Below, piece by piece: positions 8,832-18,309 of a DNA stretch of 64,000 nucleotides. Origin of the DNA: Gammaproteobacteria bacterium (GTDB lineage Bacteria; Gemmatimonadota; Gemmatimonadetes; Longimicrobiales; Gaopeijiaceae). Every line of letters begins with the position of its first letter. Position 1 is the first letter of the stretch. Both the position numbers and the translations under genes were made by a program. The DNA is taken from positions 5,244 through 69,243 of the forward strand of contig JAPPJO010000006.1 of the NCBI GenBank assembly GCA_028820325.1, read 5' to 3'. Below the pieces are notes generated by a model. That model had not been told where the DNA came from, made no database searches, and saw nothing but the letters and a program-made list of their open reading frames with translations.

Positions 8832-11006
8832 ATGTCCATGAAGCAGATCGCCGCCTTCCTTCTGCTGTGTGCGCTGTCCCTGCCCCATGGGATCGTGGCT
8901 CAGCGCAACGCGGCGCGCGCGGCGCTCGAGGAGGGTGTCCGGCTGGCGCAGGAAGGCGATACCGCCCGTGCCCTGGGCCTTATCGAGCGAGCCGTCACGA
9001 TCGATCCCGGGTACGCCGAGGCGCACTTCCTCAAGGGGGTGTATCACGCCCGGCAGGCTCCGCGCAGCACGGGTGACTTCCGTCGCCGCATCATCGCCCG
9101 CGAAGCGCTGGACCAGGCGGTGCGCCACGACCCGCAGAATCCCCTGTACCTGCTGGAGCTTGCCAGGCTCCTGATGATGCAGGAGATCCGCGTGGACGCA
9201 CGCAGGATGCTCCGGCGGGCGCTGGATGTGGCCGAACGCGCCGACGCGCCCACGCTCGCGGAGGTCCACTACCAGCTCGGCATCTTCAGCGAGACGACCT
9301 GGCGCCGGCTTCGCTACCGCCGCCTTCTCCCCATCGGCATCGCGGAACTCCGCGGGGACATCGCCTTCGAGAGCGCGAACTACGTCTGGGACGTGCTCCA
9401 GGCTTCGGGCTACGCCCCGGGGCAGGGGGCCGCCGCGCGCGAGGCCATGCTCGACCACTTTCACCGGGCTCTGACCGCGAATCCCGCGCACACGGGGGCG
9501 GCGACCCATCTGCTGGCCTTCTACTACGACAGGGGGCGCATGGCCGAGTTCATGGCCGAAGCCCTGCGCTTCGTGCGCGCGGCCCCTTCCGAGCCCCGCG
9601 CCTATCTCGCGCTCGGCCTGGGACTGCACGCCGAGGGCCGCGACGACGAGGCCGCGGGCGCGTTCGAATATGCGGTCGAGCTGCTGCCGGAGGAGGTGCG
9701 CGCGGATTTCCTGGCGGTCTCGCGGCTGCTCACGCAGGATGACGCGGAGATCTTCGAGGCGCGGGTCGGCGCGGATCCGGCCGACGCGGCCCGCCGCTTC
9801 TGGACCGCGTGGGATCCGCTCTACCTGACGCCTTCAAACGAGTACTGGGCCGAGTACCTGTCGCGCATGGCCTACGTCGATCTCCGGTTCGGTCTGCCCG
9901 AGTACGATGTCCCGGGATGGCGCACCGACCGGGGCGAGATCTGGGTGCGCTACGGAAGACCGCTGCGCCAGGCGAGTTTCGGGGCCAACACGACGTCCGC
10001 CGGAGACCTGGAGTCCACCGGTCGGGTGACGACCGTTTGGAGCTACGGAAGGAACGGTCCGGTGTTCGTGTTCCGGGGCATGCCGGGATACCGCGGAGCC
10101 ACCTTCGCCAACGACTTCCGCTTCTACGCCGAGAACTACCGGGCGCGCCAGCCCGCGCGCTTCACGGCGCCGTCGCTTCCCGCGCTCCTGCAGGTACCCG
10201 CTCAAATCGCGCGCTTCCGGGGTGTGGACGACGAGATCGATCTGGAGGTGTACGCGGCCGTCCCCCTGGATTCGCTCCGCGAGGCGGTCGGGATGGCGGC
10301 GGCCACCTTCGAAACCGGCCTCTTCGTGGTCGAGCCCGACGGGGCCGAGATTCGCCGCGTTACCGAGGCTCGGCAGGTGACCTTCGAGGCAGGCCGCGCG
10401 CTTCCCCTGAACTGGCGCACGACCGTGCCCGCCGGGCAGCCGCACATCGTGTCGGCGGAAGCGCGTGACCCGCTCAGCTGGGCGGCCGCCGTGCACCGGG
10501 CGCGCGTGGACGCCCGCAGCTTTCCCACCGGCGAACCGAGCGTAAGCGACATCCTCCTGACCCGGTCGCTCGAAGTCGTCACGGATCCTCCGCGCACGCG
10601 CACCGACTTCCGCATGGTGCCCGAGCCCACGCTCACCTACGCCCCCGATGACGAGATCGGCGTCTACTTCGAGCTCTACAACCTGCTGCCCGACTCGAAC
10701 CAGGTCGCGTCCTACGACCTGGAGCTGGCGGTGACGGTGGAGGAGATCCATCGGACCGGGTCGTTGGTGCAGCTGCTGGGCGAGCTGGCGGACCGTTGGG
10801 GGCTGAGCGCCGAGGGCGACCAGGCCGTGCGCCTCACCTTCAGCAAGCAGAACCAGGTGCAGGCGAGGGACATGCTGCCCGAGTACTTCACCATCCAGCT
10901 CGACGAGCCGCCGCCGGGCCGCTACGGGCTGCGGCTGCGGGTCCTGGACCGCAATGCGCTCGTCCAGGTGGACGTGGAGCGGGAGTTCCAGGTGCGGGAG
11001 CCGTGA
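8832..11006 (+). CDS. GWxTD domain protein with N-terminal TPR-like repeats, exported
   Basis: A 724-residue protein whose likely start is ATG 8832 (a second ATG lies at 8838). It opens with a Sec-type signal peptide ending near HGIVAQ. Residues about 25-330 are helical TPR-like repeats with phrases such as IDPGYAEAHFLKGVY and EPRAYLALGLGLHAEGR. The GWxTD signature follows as PGWRTDRGEIWVRYGRP, then beta-rich sequence. GWxTD proteins are known mainly from Gemmatimonadota, Acidobacteriota and Bacteroidota; their function is not established. The stop overlaps the GTG of the next gene, so the two are likely co-translated. Confidence 0.85.
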   Translation: MSMKQIAAFLLLCALSLPHGIVAQRNAARAALEEGVRLAQEGDTARALGLIERAVTIDPGYAEAHFLKGVYHARQAPRSTGDFRRRIIAREALDQAVRHDPQNPLYLLELARLLMMQEIRVDARRMLRRALDVAERADAPTLAEVHYQLGIFSETTWRRLRYRRLLPIGIAELRGDIAFESANYVWDVLQASGYAPGQGAAAREAMLDHFHRALTANPAHTGAATHLLAFYYDRGRMAEFMAEALRFVRAAPSEPRAYLALGLGLHAEGRDDEAAGAFEYAVELLPEEVRADFLAVSRLLTQDDAEIFEARVGADPADAARRFWTAWDPLYLTPSNEYWAEYLSRMAYVDLRFGLPEYDVPGWRTDRGEIWVRYGRPLRQASFGANTTSAGDLESTGRVTTVWSYGRNGPVFVFRGMPGYRGATFANDFRFYAENYRARQPARFTAPSLPALLQVPAQIARFRGVDDEIDLEVYAAVPLDSLREAVGMAAATFETGLFVVEPDGAEIRRVTEARQVTFEAGRALPLNWRTTVPAGQPHIVSAEARDPLSWAAAVHRARVDARSFPTGEPSVSDILLTRSLEVVTDPPRTRTDFRMVPEPTLTYAPDDEIGVYFELYNLLPDSNQVASYDLELAVTVEEIHRTGSLVQLLGELADRWGLSAEGDQAVRLTFSKQNQVQARDMLPEYFTIQLDEPPPGRYGLRLRVLDRNALVQVDVEREFQVREP

Positions 11007-12328
11007 GCCGCCCGGTCTGCCGCCGGCCGCGCCCGAAGCGGTGGGGCGCGCGAGGACCGGCTCGGGCGCGGGATCGCGCCCCGGACCGCCCGTGGAAGGG
11101 ATGCGGACCAGCCGTTTGCGCCGGCCTGCTGGTGGTGGCCGTGGCGCTGCCGCCGCCCACGGCCGCAACCGCGCAGGAATTCGGTCCCGGCGGCCACCGC
11201 AAGTGGCTGGGGGGCGCGATCGGAGCCGTGGCCATCGGCATCCCGACGTTCACTTCGGCCGACTTCAGTCCCAACCTGGGCACCTGCACCCGGACGGAGT
11301 GCTTCGCGCCGCTGGCCACGGCTGTCGGGTTCACCCTGGGCTTCCTGCTCGGCAAGGAATTCGACGACGGGGCCGCGCGACGGTTCGTGGCGGGTCCCCG
11401 GCTGGACCTCCGGCCGCGACAGACGGTCCAGCTTCCCTTCCTGCCCGACCGGGGCCGGGTGGCTGGGTCGGCCGCGCTCCTGAGCGGAGCTGAAGGACTG
11501 GTCTTGCTGGAGGGCGAGGCGCAGTCGCCGCTGGGGGGGTTGCGGGGGCTGCGTGATGCCGCGGTGGTCGAGGAGCGCGCGGCCCTCGTCGCGGCCACCC
11601 CGAACGGCCTGTTCGCCCTTCCGCTCCTGCGGGACGACAGACCCGGCCGGAGGGTCGACGCGCGCGGCGCCCGCCTGGTTGCGGCGGGGAGCGGCGGGGG
11701 GCTGGTGGTGTCGGGGGCGGGGGGTCTGCTCGGCTTCACCAGCCTCGGACAGGGCGCCGACCTGGAGCTGTCGGAAGCCGCGCGCACCACGGGCGACCCG
11801 CTGGCCGCCGACTTGGTCTGGCCGCGCGCATCACCGATCGCGTGGGTGCTGGAAGGCCCCCGCCTGGTGGCGCGCGACGGAGGCACGCTCGAGGAGATGG
11901 GGGCTCTGGAGTTGGCCGCGAGCGCCCGTTCGCTCGACGTGGAAGGCGCGCTCGGCGTGGTGGCCGCCGGCCGGGACGGCGTATACGTCATCGACGTGTC
12001 CGATCCGGCCATGCCCCGGCTCGCCGCCCGCTACCAGGGGGTTCGCAACGCCTTCGACGTGGCGCTGCTGGAGTCCCGAGCCTACATCGCCGCGGGCGAG
12101 CAGGGCCTGGTGGTTGTCGACATCGGGCGTCCCGCGGAACCGAAGGTGGCCGCGGTAGCCCGAAACCTCGGATCCCCCTCGTTGGTACTAAGGACTTCCG
12201 GGCTGGTGTGGGTCGTGGACGGCGCGACAAGCGAGGCTCATTCCGTCTCGTTTTCCGGCGTCGCGCCTCCCGAACAGCCGGGCTTCGCTCTCCCTCACCG
12301 AAGGAACTGGCCTCCATCAGACCGATGA
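11003..12328 (+). CDS. LVIVD-repeat beta-propeller-like exported protein
   Basis: The chosen start is the GTG overlapping the previous stop (GTGA), giving 441 residues. After a basic N terminus comes a hydrophobic signal (AGLLVVAVALPPPTAATAQ). A second hydrophobic stretch lies near GGAIGAVAIGIPTFTSADF, with two cysteines close by in CTRTEC. The C-terminal half carries repeats such as GVYVIDVSDPAMPRLAARY and GLVVVDIGRPAEPKVAAVA. These match the LVIVD repeat, which builds propeller-like surface or periplasmic proteins. No catalytic motif is visible. Its stop overlaps the TonB-like gene start (ATGA), so the three genes from 8832 form one unit. Confidence 0.72.
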   Translation: MSRPVCRRPRPKRWGARGPARARDRAPDRPWKGCGPAVCAGLLVVAVALPPPTAATAQEFGPGGHRKWLGGAIGAVAIGIPTFTSADFSPNLGTCTRTECFAPLATAVGFTLGFLLGKEFDDGAARRFVAGPRLDLRPRQTVQLPFLPDRGRVAGSAALLSGAEGLVLLEGEAQSPLGGLRGLRDAAVVEERAALVAATPNGLFALPLLRDDRPGRRVDARGARLVAAGSGGGLVVSGAGGLLGFTSLGQGADLELSEAARTTGDPLAADLVWPRASPIAWVLEGPRLVARDGGTLEEMGALELAASARSLDVEGALGVVAAGRDGVYVIDVSDPAMPRLAARYQGVRNAFDVALLESRAYIAAGEQGLVVVDIGRPAEPKVAAVARNLGSPSLVLRTSGLVWVVDGATSEAHSVSFSGVAPPEQPGFALPHRRNWPPSDR

Positions 12329-12993
12329 CACCGGGCAACTCGAGCAACCAGGACCGCCGCCGGCGCGAGAAGAAGCTCTGGCGCGCGGCGATGGGGCTAT
12401 CGCTCGGCTTCCATCTGTTTCTGTTCCTCTTCTGGCGCATTCCGGCGCCCGTCGTGTCCCCGTACGCCGCCGCGGGTCCGCGCGCGGGCGACAACCGGGC
12501 CGCATCGGGTTCCATGCAGGCGCTGCGCCTGGCCATGGCGCCCCCCCGGCCCATCGTTCCTCCGCGCGTGCCCGCCCCCGTGCTTGTCGATGTCGAGCCG
12601 GTGGAGTTCGAGGAGTCGGTGGAAGTCGACTACGCGTCGCTCCTCGGGGAGCGACCCGGCGAAGGCGAGGGTCCCGGCATCGAGGAGGGCGAGGGGCGGG
12701 GGGACGGCGGCACGGCCGCCGAAGGGAGGTCGCGGACGATCCCTCCCTCGCCCCGCAGCATGATTCTGCCTCCCTCCAACCGCAGCCTGAGGGACCGGGA
12801 GGTGGAGGTCTGGGTGTTCGTCCTGGAGTCGGGGAGAGTCGCGGCGGATTCGGTCCGCCTGATGCCCCCCACCTCCGACCGCGACTTCAATCGCCGGCTG
12901 ATACAGGAGGCCGCCCGCTGGATGTTCGAGCCGGCGCGCCGGGGCGGGCTGCCCGTGGCGGCCTGGTTCCGCTATGTCATCAGCATGGAATAG
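12325..12993 (+). CDS. TonB-like energy transducer protein
   Basis: The ATG overlaps the previous stop, giving 222 residues. The layout is that of TonB: a basic cytoplasmic N terminus (QDRRRREKKLWRAA), one membrane helix (GLSLGFHLFLFLFW), a long proline, glutamate and glycine-rich periplasmic linker, and a C-terminal beta-alpha domain with VWVFVLESGRV and a late AARWMFEPARRGG followed by a beta strand. TonB proteins pass proton-motive energy to outer-membrane receptors. No ExbB/ExbD or receptor gene is adjacent, so it may instead serve another envelope-spanning process. Confidence 0.72.
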   Translation: MTPGNSSNQDRRRREKKLWRAAMGLSLGFHLFLFLFWRIPAPVVSPYAAAGPRAGDNRAASGSMQALRLAMAPPRPIVPPRVPAPVLVDVEPVEFEESVEVDYASLLGERPGEGEGPGIEEGEGRGDGGTAAEGRSRTIPPSPRSMILPPSNRSLRDREVEVWVFVLESGRVAADSVRLMPPTSDRDFNRRLIQEAARWMFEPARRGGLPVAAWFRYVISME

Positions 12994-13055
12994 ACTCCTT
13001 CTTCCACTGCCCCGGAGGGCCCACGAGCCGCCAGCAGCGGCCAGGCGGCCAACGA

Positions 13056-14651
13056 ATGAAACCACTTCCCTCCACCCGCGCCAAGCGCGTTCTCTGGGTC
13101 GACGACGAGATCGACCGCCTGCGGCCACACCTCCTGTTTCTGCAGCAGCGGGGCTACCATGTGGACGCCATCACCAACGGCGACGATGCCCTCGTGCTCC
13201 TGCGCCGGAACCACTACGACCTGGTCATGCTCGACGAGCAGATGCCCGGGCGCCGGGGCCTCGAAGTGCTTTCCATCCTGCGGCGGATGGATCCCAATGC
13301 CCGCGTCGTCATGGTGACCAAGTCGGAGGAAGACCGCACCATGACCGAGGCGATCGGGCGGCGCGTCGAGGACTATCTGGTCAAGCCGACCAGCCCGCGC
13401 CAGGTGCTTTCGGTGGTTACCCGCATCCTCGAAGGGTCGAGCATTCGCCAGCAGCAGGTGGCCCGCGACTTCGCGGCGCGCTTCGGATCGCTCTCGGCGC
13501 TGCGTGCGGAGGTCCGCACCCATGAGCGGTTCGCCTCCCTGTATGCGGAGCTGGTGGACTGGCACATCCGGCTGGATCAGGCGGGAGAGACCGGTCTGCT
13601 GGATTCCGTCAACGGGATCATGGCCGAGCTTCGCCACGACTTCGGAACCTGGATCACCCGCAACTATCCTCGCTGGGTGAAGGGCGCGGGCCCGGCCCGG
13701 CCCGAACTCTCGACCGACATCGTGAAGAACCACGTGGCGCCCCTGCTGGGCACCGATCCGGTGGTCTTCGTGATCCTCGACTGCATGAGGCTCGACCAGT
13801 GGCGCGTCATCGCACCCCTGCTGTCCCCCATGTTCGAGATCCAGGAGAAGCTCTACTACTCCATCCTGCCCACCGCCACGCCCTACGCGCGCAACGCCAT
13901 CTTCGGCGGACTGTTCCCGGACGAAATCGCCCGGCTGCGCCCCGGCTGGTGGGACGCGTCCGACGACGAAGGGAGCCTGAACGCCTTCGAGGACGAGTTG
14001 CTGGCAGCGCAACTCTGGCGGCTGACCGGGCGCGACGTGCCGCTGCACTACGAAAAGATCTTCACCGACCGGGAAGGCGACCAGGTTCGGGCGCGCTTCC
14101 GTTCGGCCGTGCGCACCGAGGGCTCGCTGGTGGCGCTGGTATTCAACTTCGTGGACCTGATGACGCATGGACGCAGCGAGTCCCCGGTGCTCATGGAGGT
14201 GGCCAGGGACGAGGTCGCGCTGCGCAACCTGACGCGGGCCTGGTTCGAACGCTCTACCGCCTTCCAGGTCCTGAAGGAAGCCGCGACGGCGGGCTATCCC
14301 GTGGTGCTCACCACCGATCACGGCTCGATCCACTGCAACCGTCCGACCACCATCTACGCCCGCAAGGACGCCACCACCAACCTGCGCTACAAGTTCGGGG
14401 TGGATCTCCGGACCGCGAGCAGGTCCACCGTCTTCAGCACCAAGCGGGCCCGCGACCTGCGGCTGCCCGGGGGACGGATGGGAACGACCTACGTCGTCGC
14501 CCGGGACGACTACTTCATGGTGTATCCCACGAAGCTGCGGGAATACCAGTCACGCTACCGCGGGTCCTTCCTGCACGGCGGCATCTCGCCGGAGGAGATG
14601 ATCGTGCCGGTCGCGCGCCTGCAGCCCCGAGGCCGGAGCACGCTGGATTGA
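13056..14651 (+). CDS. porX: PorX-like response regulator fused to a PglZ (alkaline phosphatase-fold) domain
   Basis: A 531-residue protein. Residues 10-130 form a receiver domain with acidic pair Asp16/Asp17, phospho-acceptor Asp60 in DLVMLDEQMPG, Thr88 and Lys110 in YLVKPTSP. A helical linker leads to a PglZ domain from about residue 220, with metal-site-like segments VVFVILDCMRLDQWR and VVLTTDHGSIHCNRPTTI. This is the architecture of PorX, which in Bacteroidota regulates type IX secretion with PorY and an ECF sigma factor; its PglZ part is reported to act as a phosphodiesterase on small nucleotides. No type IX genes are visible here. The stop overlaps the next gene (TTGA), tying it to lipid A-type transport genes. 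Confidence 0.88.
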   Translation: MKPLPSTRAKRVLWVDDEIDRLRPHLLFLQQRGYHVDAITNGDDALVLLRRNHYDLVMLDEQMPGRRGLEVLSILRRMDPNARVVMVTKSEEDRTMTEAIGRRVEDYLVKPTSPRQVLSVVTRILEGSSIRQQQVARDFAARFGSLSALRAEVRTHERFASLYAELVDWHIRLDQAGETGLLDSVNGIMAELRHDFGTWITRNYPRWVKGAGPARPELSTDIVKNHVAPLLGTDPVVFVILDCMRLDQWRVIAPLLSPMFEIQEKLYYSILPTATPYARNAIFGGLFPDEIARLRPGWWDASDDEGSLNAFEDELLAAQLWRLTGRDVPLHYEKIFTDREGDQVRARFRSAVRTEGSLVALVFNFVDLMTHGRSESPVLMEVARDEVALRNLTRAWFERSTAFQVLKEAATAGYPVVLTTDHGSIHCNRPTTIYARKDATTNLRYKFGVDLRTASRSTVFSTKRARDLRLPGGRMGTTYVVARDDYFMVYPTKLREYQSRYRGSFLHGGISPEEMIVPVARLQPRGRSTLD

Positions 14652-16504
14652 GGCTGTATCTCCGCATCCTGCGGTATCTGGGTCCCTACGTCGCGGTGTT
14701 CCTGGGGGCCGTGGCCGCGAGCATCCTGTTCGCCGCCTTCGACGCCTTCTCGATGGTGCTCCTGATCCCGTTCCTGAGCGTCCTGATGACGCCGGAGGCA
14801 GGTGCCTCGAGCGGGGTCGGCGACGGGATGCTGGGCCGGCTGCTGGACGCCACCGCGGGCCGCTTCGTCGCCGGCGCGTCGGGACCGCAGGAGGCGGTTC
14901 AGGCGCTCATCCTGCTGATCCTCGCCGTGTTCGCAGTCAAGAACGTCTTCGACTTCCTGAAGACCTGGCTGGCGGCGCGCGTGGAGCAGGGGGTGACCCG
15001 CGACCTGCGCAACCAGGTGCACGATCACCTGCTCGAGCTCGACCTGGTCTTCTTCGGACGAACGCGCATCGGGCAGATCGTCTCCCGGCTGACCCACGAC
15101 GTCGAGCTGGTGCGGACCCTGTTTACGCGCGAGTTCATGCGCGGCATCTCGGCCGCCTTCGAGGTGGTAGCCGTTGTGGTGCTCATGGTGGCGGTGTCGC
15201 CTTCGCTGACGCTGCTCTCGGTCGCCGTGCTGCCGGGCATGGTGGTCATCTGGGGGCCGATGCTGAAGAAGCTGCGCCGGGAGGACGGCCGCGTGCTCGA
15301 CCAGGCCGCCGAGGTGAACGCCCGGATCCAGGAGACCTTTTCGGGAATCCGTCTGGTGAAGGGGTCCGCGGCCGAGGACTACGAACGCGGGCGCTTTCAT
15401 GCCCTTACCGGACGATACTTCCGCACCTTCCTGCGCACGGAGCGGGTGCGCGCCCTGGCGGCCCCCGTGACCGAAATGGTGGCGGCGCTCGGCACCATCG
15501 TCATCCTCTGGTACGGCACGCGGCTGGTCCTCGTGCAGGGCGACCTCACCGGGCCGGCGTTCATGGGTTTCGTCGCGCTGAGCACGAAGCTCTACAGGCC
15601 GGTCAAGTACCTGAGCAGGCTGCCCGCCATGATCCAGCCCGCCCTGGTGGGAGGCCGCAGGCTGTTCGAGTACCTGGACGCGCCAGCGGCCATTCGCGAC
15701 CGGCCGGACGCGCTGCCGTTCCCGGGCCTGGAGCGCGAGATCGTGTTCGACCGGGTAGGGTTCGGCTACCGCGAGGGAAGCCCCGTGCTGGAGGATGTTT
15801 CGCTTGTGGTAGAGCGCGGAGCCATGGTGGCCGTGGTGGGGCCGAGCGGGGCCGGGAAGAGCACCCTGGTGGATCTGCTCAGCCTGTTCTTCGAGGTCAC
15901 CTCGGGGAGGATCCTGATCGACGGCACGGACATCCGGCGGTTCCGGCTGCGCAGTCTGCGGGCGATGATGGGCATCGTTTCGCAGGAGACCGTGCTCTTC
16001 CACGACACCGTGCGCGCCAACATCGCCTACGGGTTGCCCGGGGCCGGGGCGGGGGAGGTGGAGGAGGCGGCGCGCGCGGCGGGTGCGCACGAATTCATCG
16101 AGGCGCTGCCCGGGGGCTACGACACCGTGGTCGGCGAGCGCGGCGCCGAACTCTCCGGCGGACAGCGCCAGAGGCTCGCGATCGCGCGCGCCATCCTGCG
16201 CGATCCTCCGATCCTGATCCTCGACGAGGCCACCAGTTCGCTCGACACCGCGTCGGAACGCCGCGTGCAGCGCGCCCTGGACCGGCTCAGCGAAGGACGA
16301 ACCGTGTTCGTAATCGCGCACCGTCTGTCCACCGTTCAGCGCGCGCACGCGATCTTCGTGCTGGACGGGGGCCGGATCGTCGAAGTCGGGGATCACGACC
16401 AGCTCATGCGCGCGGGAGGGCTGTACTGCCGGCTCCACGAGATGCAGAGCGGGTCGCCGGCGGGCGGGCACCGTATTCCGGAAGTGGCCGCGGCGCGGGG
16501 TTGA
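14648..16504 (+). CDS. msbA: ABC exporter, MsbA-type (membrane plus ATPase domains)
   Basis: The likely start is a TTG overlapping the porX stop, giving 618 residues; no ATG or GTG fits better. An N-terminal six-helix exporter domain includes FFGRTRIGQIVSRLTHDVE and the coupling-type segment IQETFSGIRLVKGSAAEDYE. The ATPase domain shows Walker A GPSGAGKST, signature ELSGGQRQRLAIARA, Walker B ILILDEATSSLD and the switch histidine in VIAHRLST. The next gene is an LpxL-type acyltransferase, which favours MsbA (lipid A core flippase) over a drug exporter. It acts in the inner membrane. Confidence 0.87.
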   Translation: MRLYLRILRYLGPYVAVFLGAVAASILFAAFDAFSMVLLIPFLSVLMTPEAGASSGVGDGMLGRLLDATAGRFVAGASGPQEAVQALILLILAVFAVKNVFDFLKTWLAARVEQGVTRDLRNQVHDHLLELDLVFFGRTRIGQIVSRLTHDVELVRTLFTREFMRGISAAFEVVAVVVLMVAVSPSLTLLSVAVLPGMVVIWGPMLKKLRREDGRVLDQAAEVNARIQETFSGIRLVKGSAAEDYERGRFHALTGRYFRTFLRTERVRALAAPVTEMVAALGTIVILWYGTRLVLVQGDLTGPAFMGFVALSTKLYRPVKYLSRLPAMIQPALVGGRRLFEYLDAPAAIRDRPDALPFPGLEREIVFDRVGFGYREGSPVLEDVSLVVERGAMVAVVGPSGAGKSTLVDLLSLFFEVTSGRILIDGTDIRRFRLRSLRAMMGIVSQETVLFHDTVRANIAYGLPGAGAGEVEEAARAAGAHEFIEALPGGYDTVVGERGAELSGGQRQRLAIARAILRDPPILILDEATSSLDTASERRVQRALDRLSEGRTVFVIAHRLSTVQRAHAIFVLDGGRIVEVGDHDQLMRAGGLYCRLHEMQSGSPAGGHRIPEVAAARG

Positions 16505-16522
16505 TTCCGGCGGGGAGCATGC

Positions 16523-17470
16523 ATGGGGGCGTCTGAGGGACAGCGCGTGCGTGTCCGACACCGGGTCGAATACGCGGTCTTCCGCATGGCCGCCGGGTGT
16601 GCGCGGCTGCTTCCGGGACGGTGGGTCCAGGGCCTGGGGGCGGTGGCGGGATGGCTGGCCGGCAGCGTGCTGGGCATCCGCCGCCGGGTCACCGCGGAGA
16701 ACCTGGCGCGCGCCTTTCCGGAGCGCTCGTCCGCCTGGCGGGCCCGGGTGGCGCGGGAGAGCTACCGCCACCTGGGACGCACCGCGGCCACCACCTTCCG
16801 GCTCGCGCGCCTGACGAGCGCCGAGATCCTCGCGCTCTCCCGGGTGGAGGGGCGGGAGCTGCTGGCGGAGCCGGTGGCGCGCGGCGAGGGCGCCATCCTG
16901 GTGACCGGCCACATCGGCAACTGGGAGGTGGGGGGCGGGGCGCTGGCTTGCCGCGGCCTTCCGCTGGACGTGGTGGTGCGCCCCCAGAACAACCCGCTCT
17001 TCGACCGTGCACTGGTGCGGGCCCGCCGCCGGCTGGGCATGAACGTGGTCTCGCGCAACGACACGGTACACGTCCTGCTCCGCTCGCTCCGCAAAGGCCG
17101 CGTCGTCGTGCTGCTCGCCGACCAGAATGCCCACGCGCGCGGCCTGCCGGTGGAATTCTTCGGAGAGCCGGCCTCGACCGCCCGTGGCGCGGCCCTCCTC
17201 TCACTGCGCAGCGGCGCACCCCTGGTGCTGGGTGTCGCCCTCCATCATCCGGCGGCCCCCGTTCCCCATCATCTCGTTCTGGAACAGGTCTCGGTTTCAC
17301 CGAGCGGCGTGTCGGCCCGCGACGTGGAAGCGCTGACGCGCGCGCACGTCGCCGCGCTCGAGCGCTGGGTGCGGCGCTATCCGGGCCAGTATCTCTGGCA
17401 ACACCGGCGGTGGTCCCGCCCGCGAGCCTCCGGCCGGCCGCCGGAACCGTCCCCGCGCGGTCAGGTATAA
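16523..17470 (+). CDS. Lysophospholipid/lipid A acyltransferase (LpxL/HtrB family)
   Basis: This 315-residue protein is in the LpxL family, which moves acyl chains onto Kdo-lipid A or related lipids at the inner membrane. The catalytic H-x4-E box reads GHIGNWEVGGG near residue 130. It is followed by RPQNNPLFDRAL and the substrate-site segment LLADQNAHARGLPVEFFG, both typical of the family. The C-terminal WVRRYPGQYLWQHRRW block is also characteristic. ATG 16523 follows a GGGGAG ribosome site and lies 19 bp after msbA. Confidence 0.9.
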   Translation: MGASEGQRVRVRHRVEYAVFRMAAGCARLLPGRWVQGLGAVAGWLAGSVLGIRRRVTAENLARAFPERSSAWRARVARESYRHLGRTAATTFRLARLTSAEILALSRVEGRELLAEPVARGEGAILVTGHIGNWEVGGGALACRGLPLDVVVRPQNNPLFDRALVRARRRLGMNVVSRNDTVHVLLRSLRKGRVVVLLADQNAHARGLPVEFFGEPASTARGAALLSLRSGAPLVLGVALHHPAAPVPHHLVLEQVSVSPSGVSARDVEALTRAHVAALERWVRRYPGQYLWQHRRWSRPRASGRPPEPSPRGQV

Positions 17471-17562
17471 GCGCCAGCCTGTTTGTTCCCACCGTCCGCG
17501 GTTCTGTTCGGCACCGATCTTGCACCGCCGAGAGGACGTTCCGCGACGTCACGGAGTCCAGC

Positions 17563-18309
17563 TTGGTCTATATCTGCATACCTGCCCGCAACGAAGAGAA
17601 CACCATCGGCGTGCTTCTCTGGAAGATCCGTCAGGTCATGGCCGGCTTCGGCCGCGACTACGAGATTCTCGTTCTCGACGACGGCTCCAGCGACGATACG
17701 CGCTCGCTGCTGTCGAGCTATCGGCGCGTTGTGCCGCTCGTGATCCTGTACGGCAAGAAGCGATTGGGGTATGCGGGGGCGACGGAAGAGCTGCTGCGCC
17801 ACGCCGCGCGCCGGGCCGAGTATCCGAAGCGGGATGTGGCCGTGACCCTTCAGGCCGATTTCAGCGACGACCCCGCGGGCATCGTACCCCTCCTGAAGAC
17901 CATCGAAGGGGGTACGGATGTCGTGAGCGTAGCCTACGCCGGGGAGCCGCCCGGACTGACCCGGTCCGCCCGCCTTACCCGCTGGGTCGGGCGCCACTGG
18001 CTGCGAAGGGCGCTCCGCTCGGCGCCGGTGTCGGATCCGTTCGGGGGCTTCCGGGCATATCGCATCGTGGTCCTCCGGAAGATGTTTGGCGAAGCCGGAG
18101 AGGAGGGGCTGGGGCTCGGAGAGGGCTGGGCCGGCAACCTGGAGCTGCTCGGGCGTGCGCTTCCCCATGCCCGCGCGGTCGCCGAGGCCGTGGTCGAGGC
18201 GCCCCGCAACCGGCGGGTGCGGGGTTCGCGTTTCAGGGCGTGGCGCACGCTGAGGGGCCTGGGCCGCGCGCGCGGACGGATAACCTTTGCCGCCGCGCAG
18301 GGATCATGA
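17563..18309 (+). CDS. Family 2 glycosyltransferase (dolichol-phosphate-mannose synthase-like)
   Basis: The frame is open far upstream inside the acyltransferase gene, but coding sense begins around TTG 17563, after ACGGAG, giving 248 residues that open straight into VYICIPARNEENTIGVLL. The GT-A fold markers are ILVLDDGSSDDTRS and the DxD-like region TLQADFSDDP. A conserved DPFGGFRAYR segment follows, and there is no C-terminal membrane helix. Such enzymes transfer a sugar from a nucleotide sugar to a polyprenyl phosphate or lipid. Position between an LpxL-type gene and a DUF3108 gene suggests envelope glycolipid work. The start is uncertain. Confidence 0.82.
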   Translation: MVYICIPARNEENTIGVLLWKIRQVMAGFGRDYEILVLDDGSSDDTRSLLSSYRRVVPLVILYGKKRLGYAGATEELLRHAARRAEYPKRDVAVTLQADFSDDPAGIVPLLKTIEGGTDVVSVAYAGEPPGLTRSARLTRWVGRHWLRRALRSAPVSDPFGGFRAYRIVVLRKMFGEAGEEGLGLGEGWAGNLELLGRALPHARAVAEAVVEAPRNRRVRGSRFRAWRTLRGLGRARGRITFAAAQGS

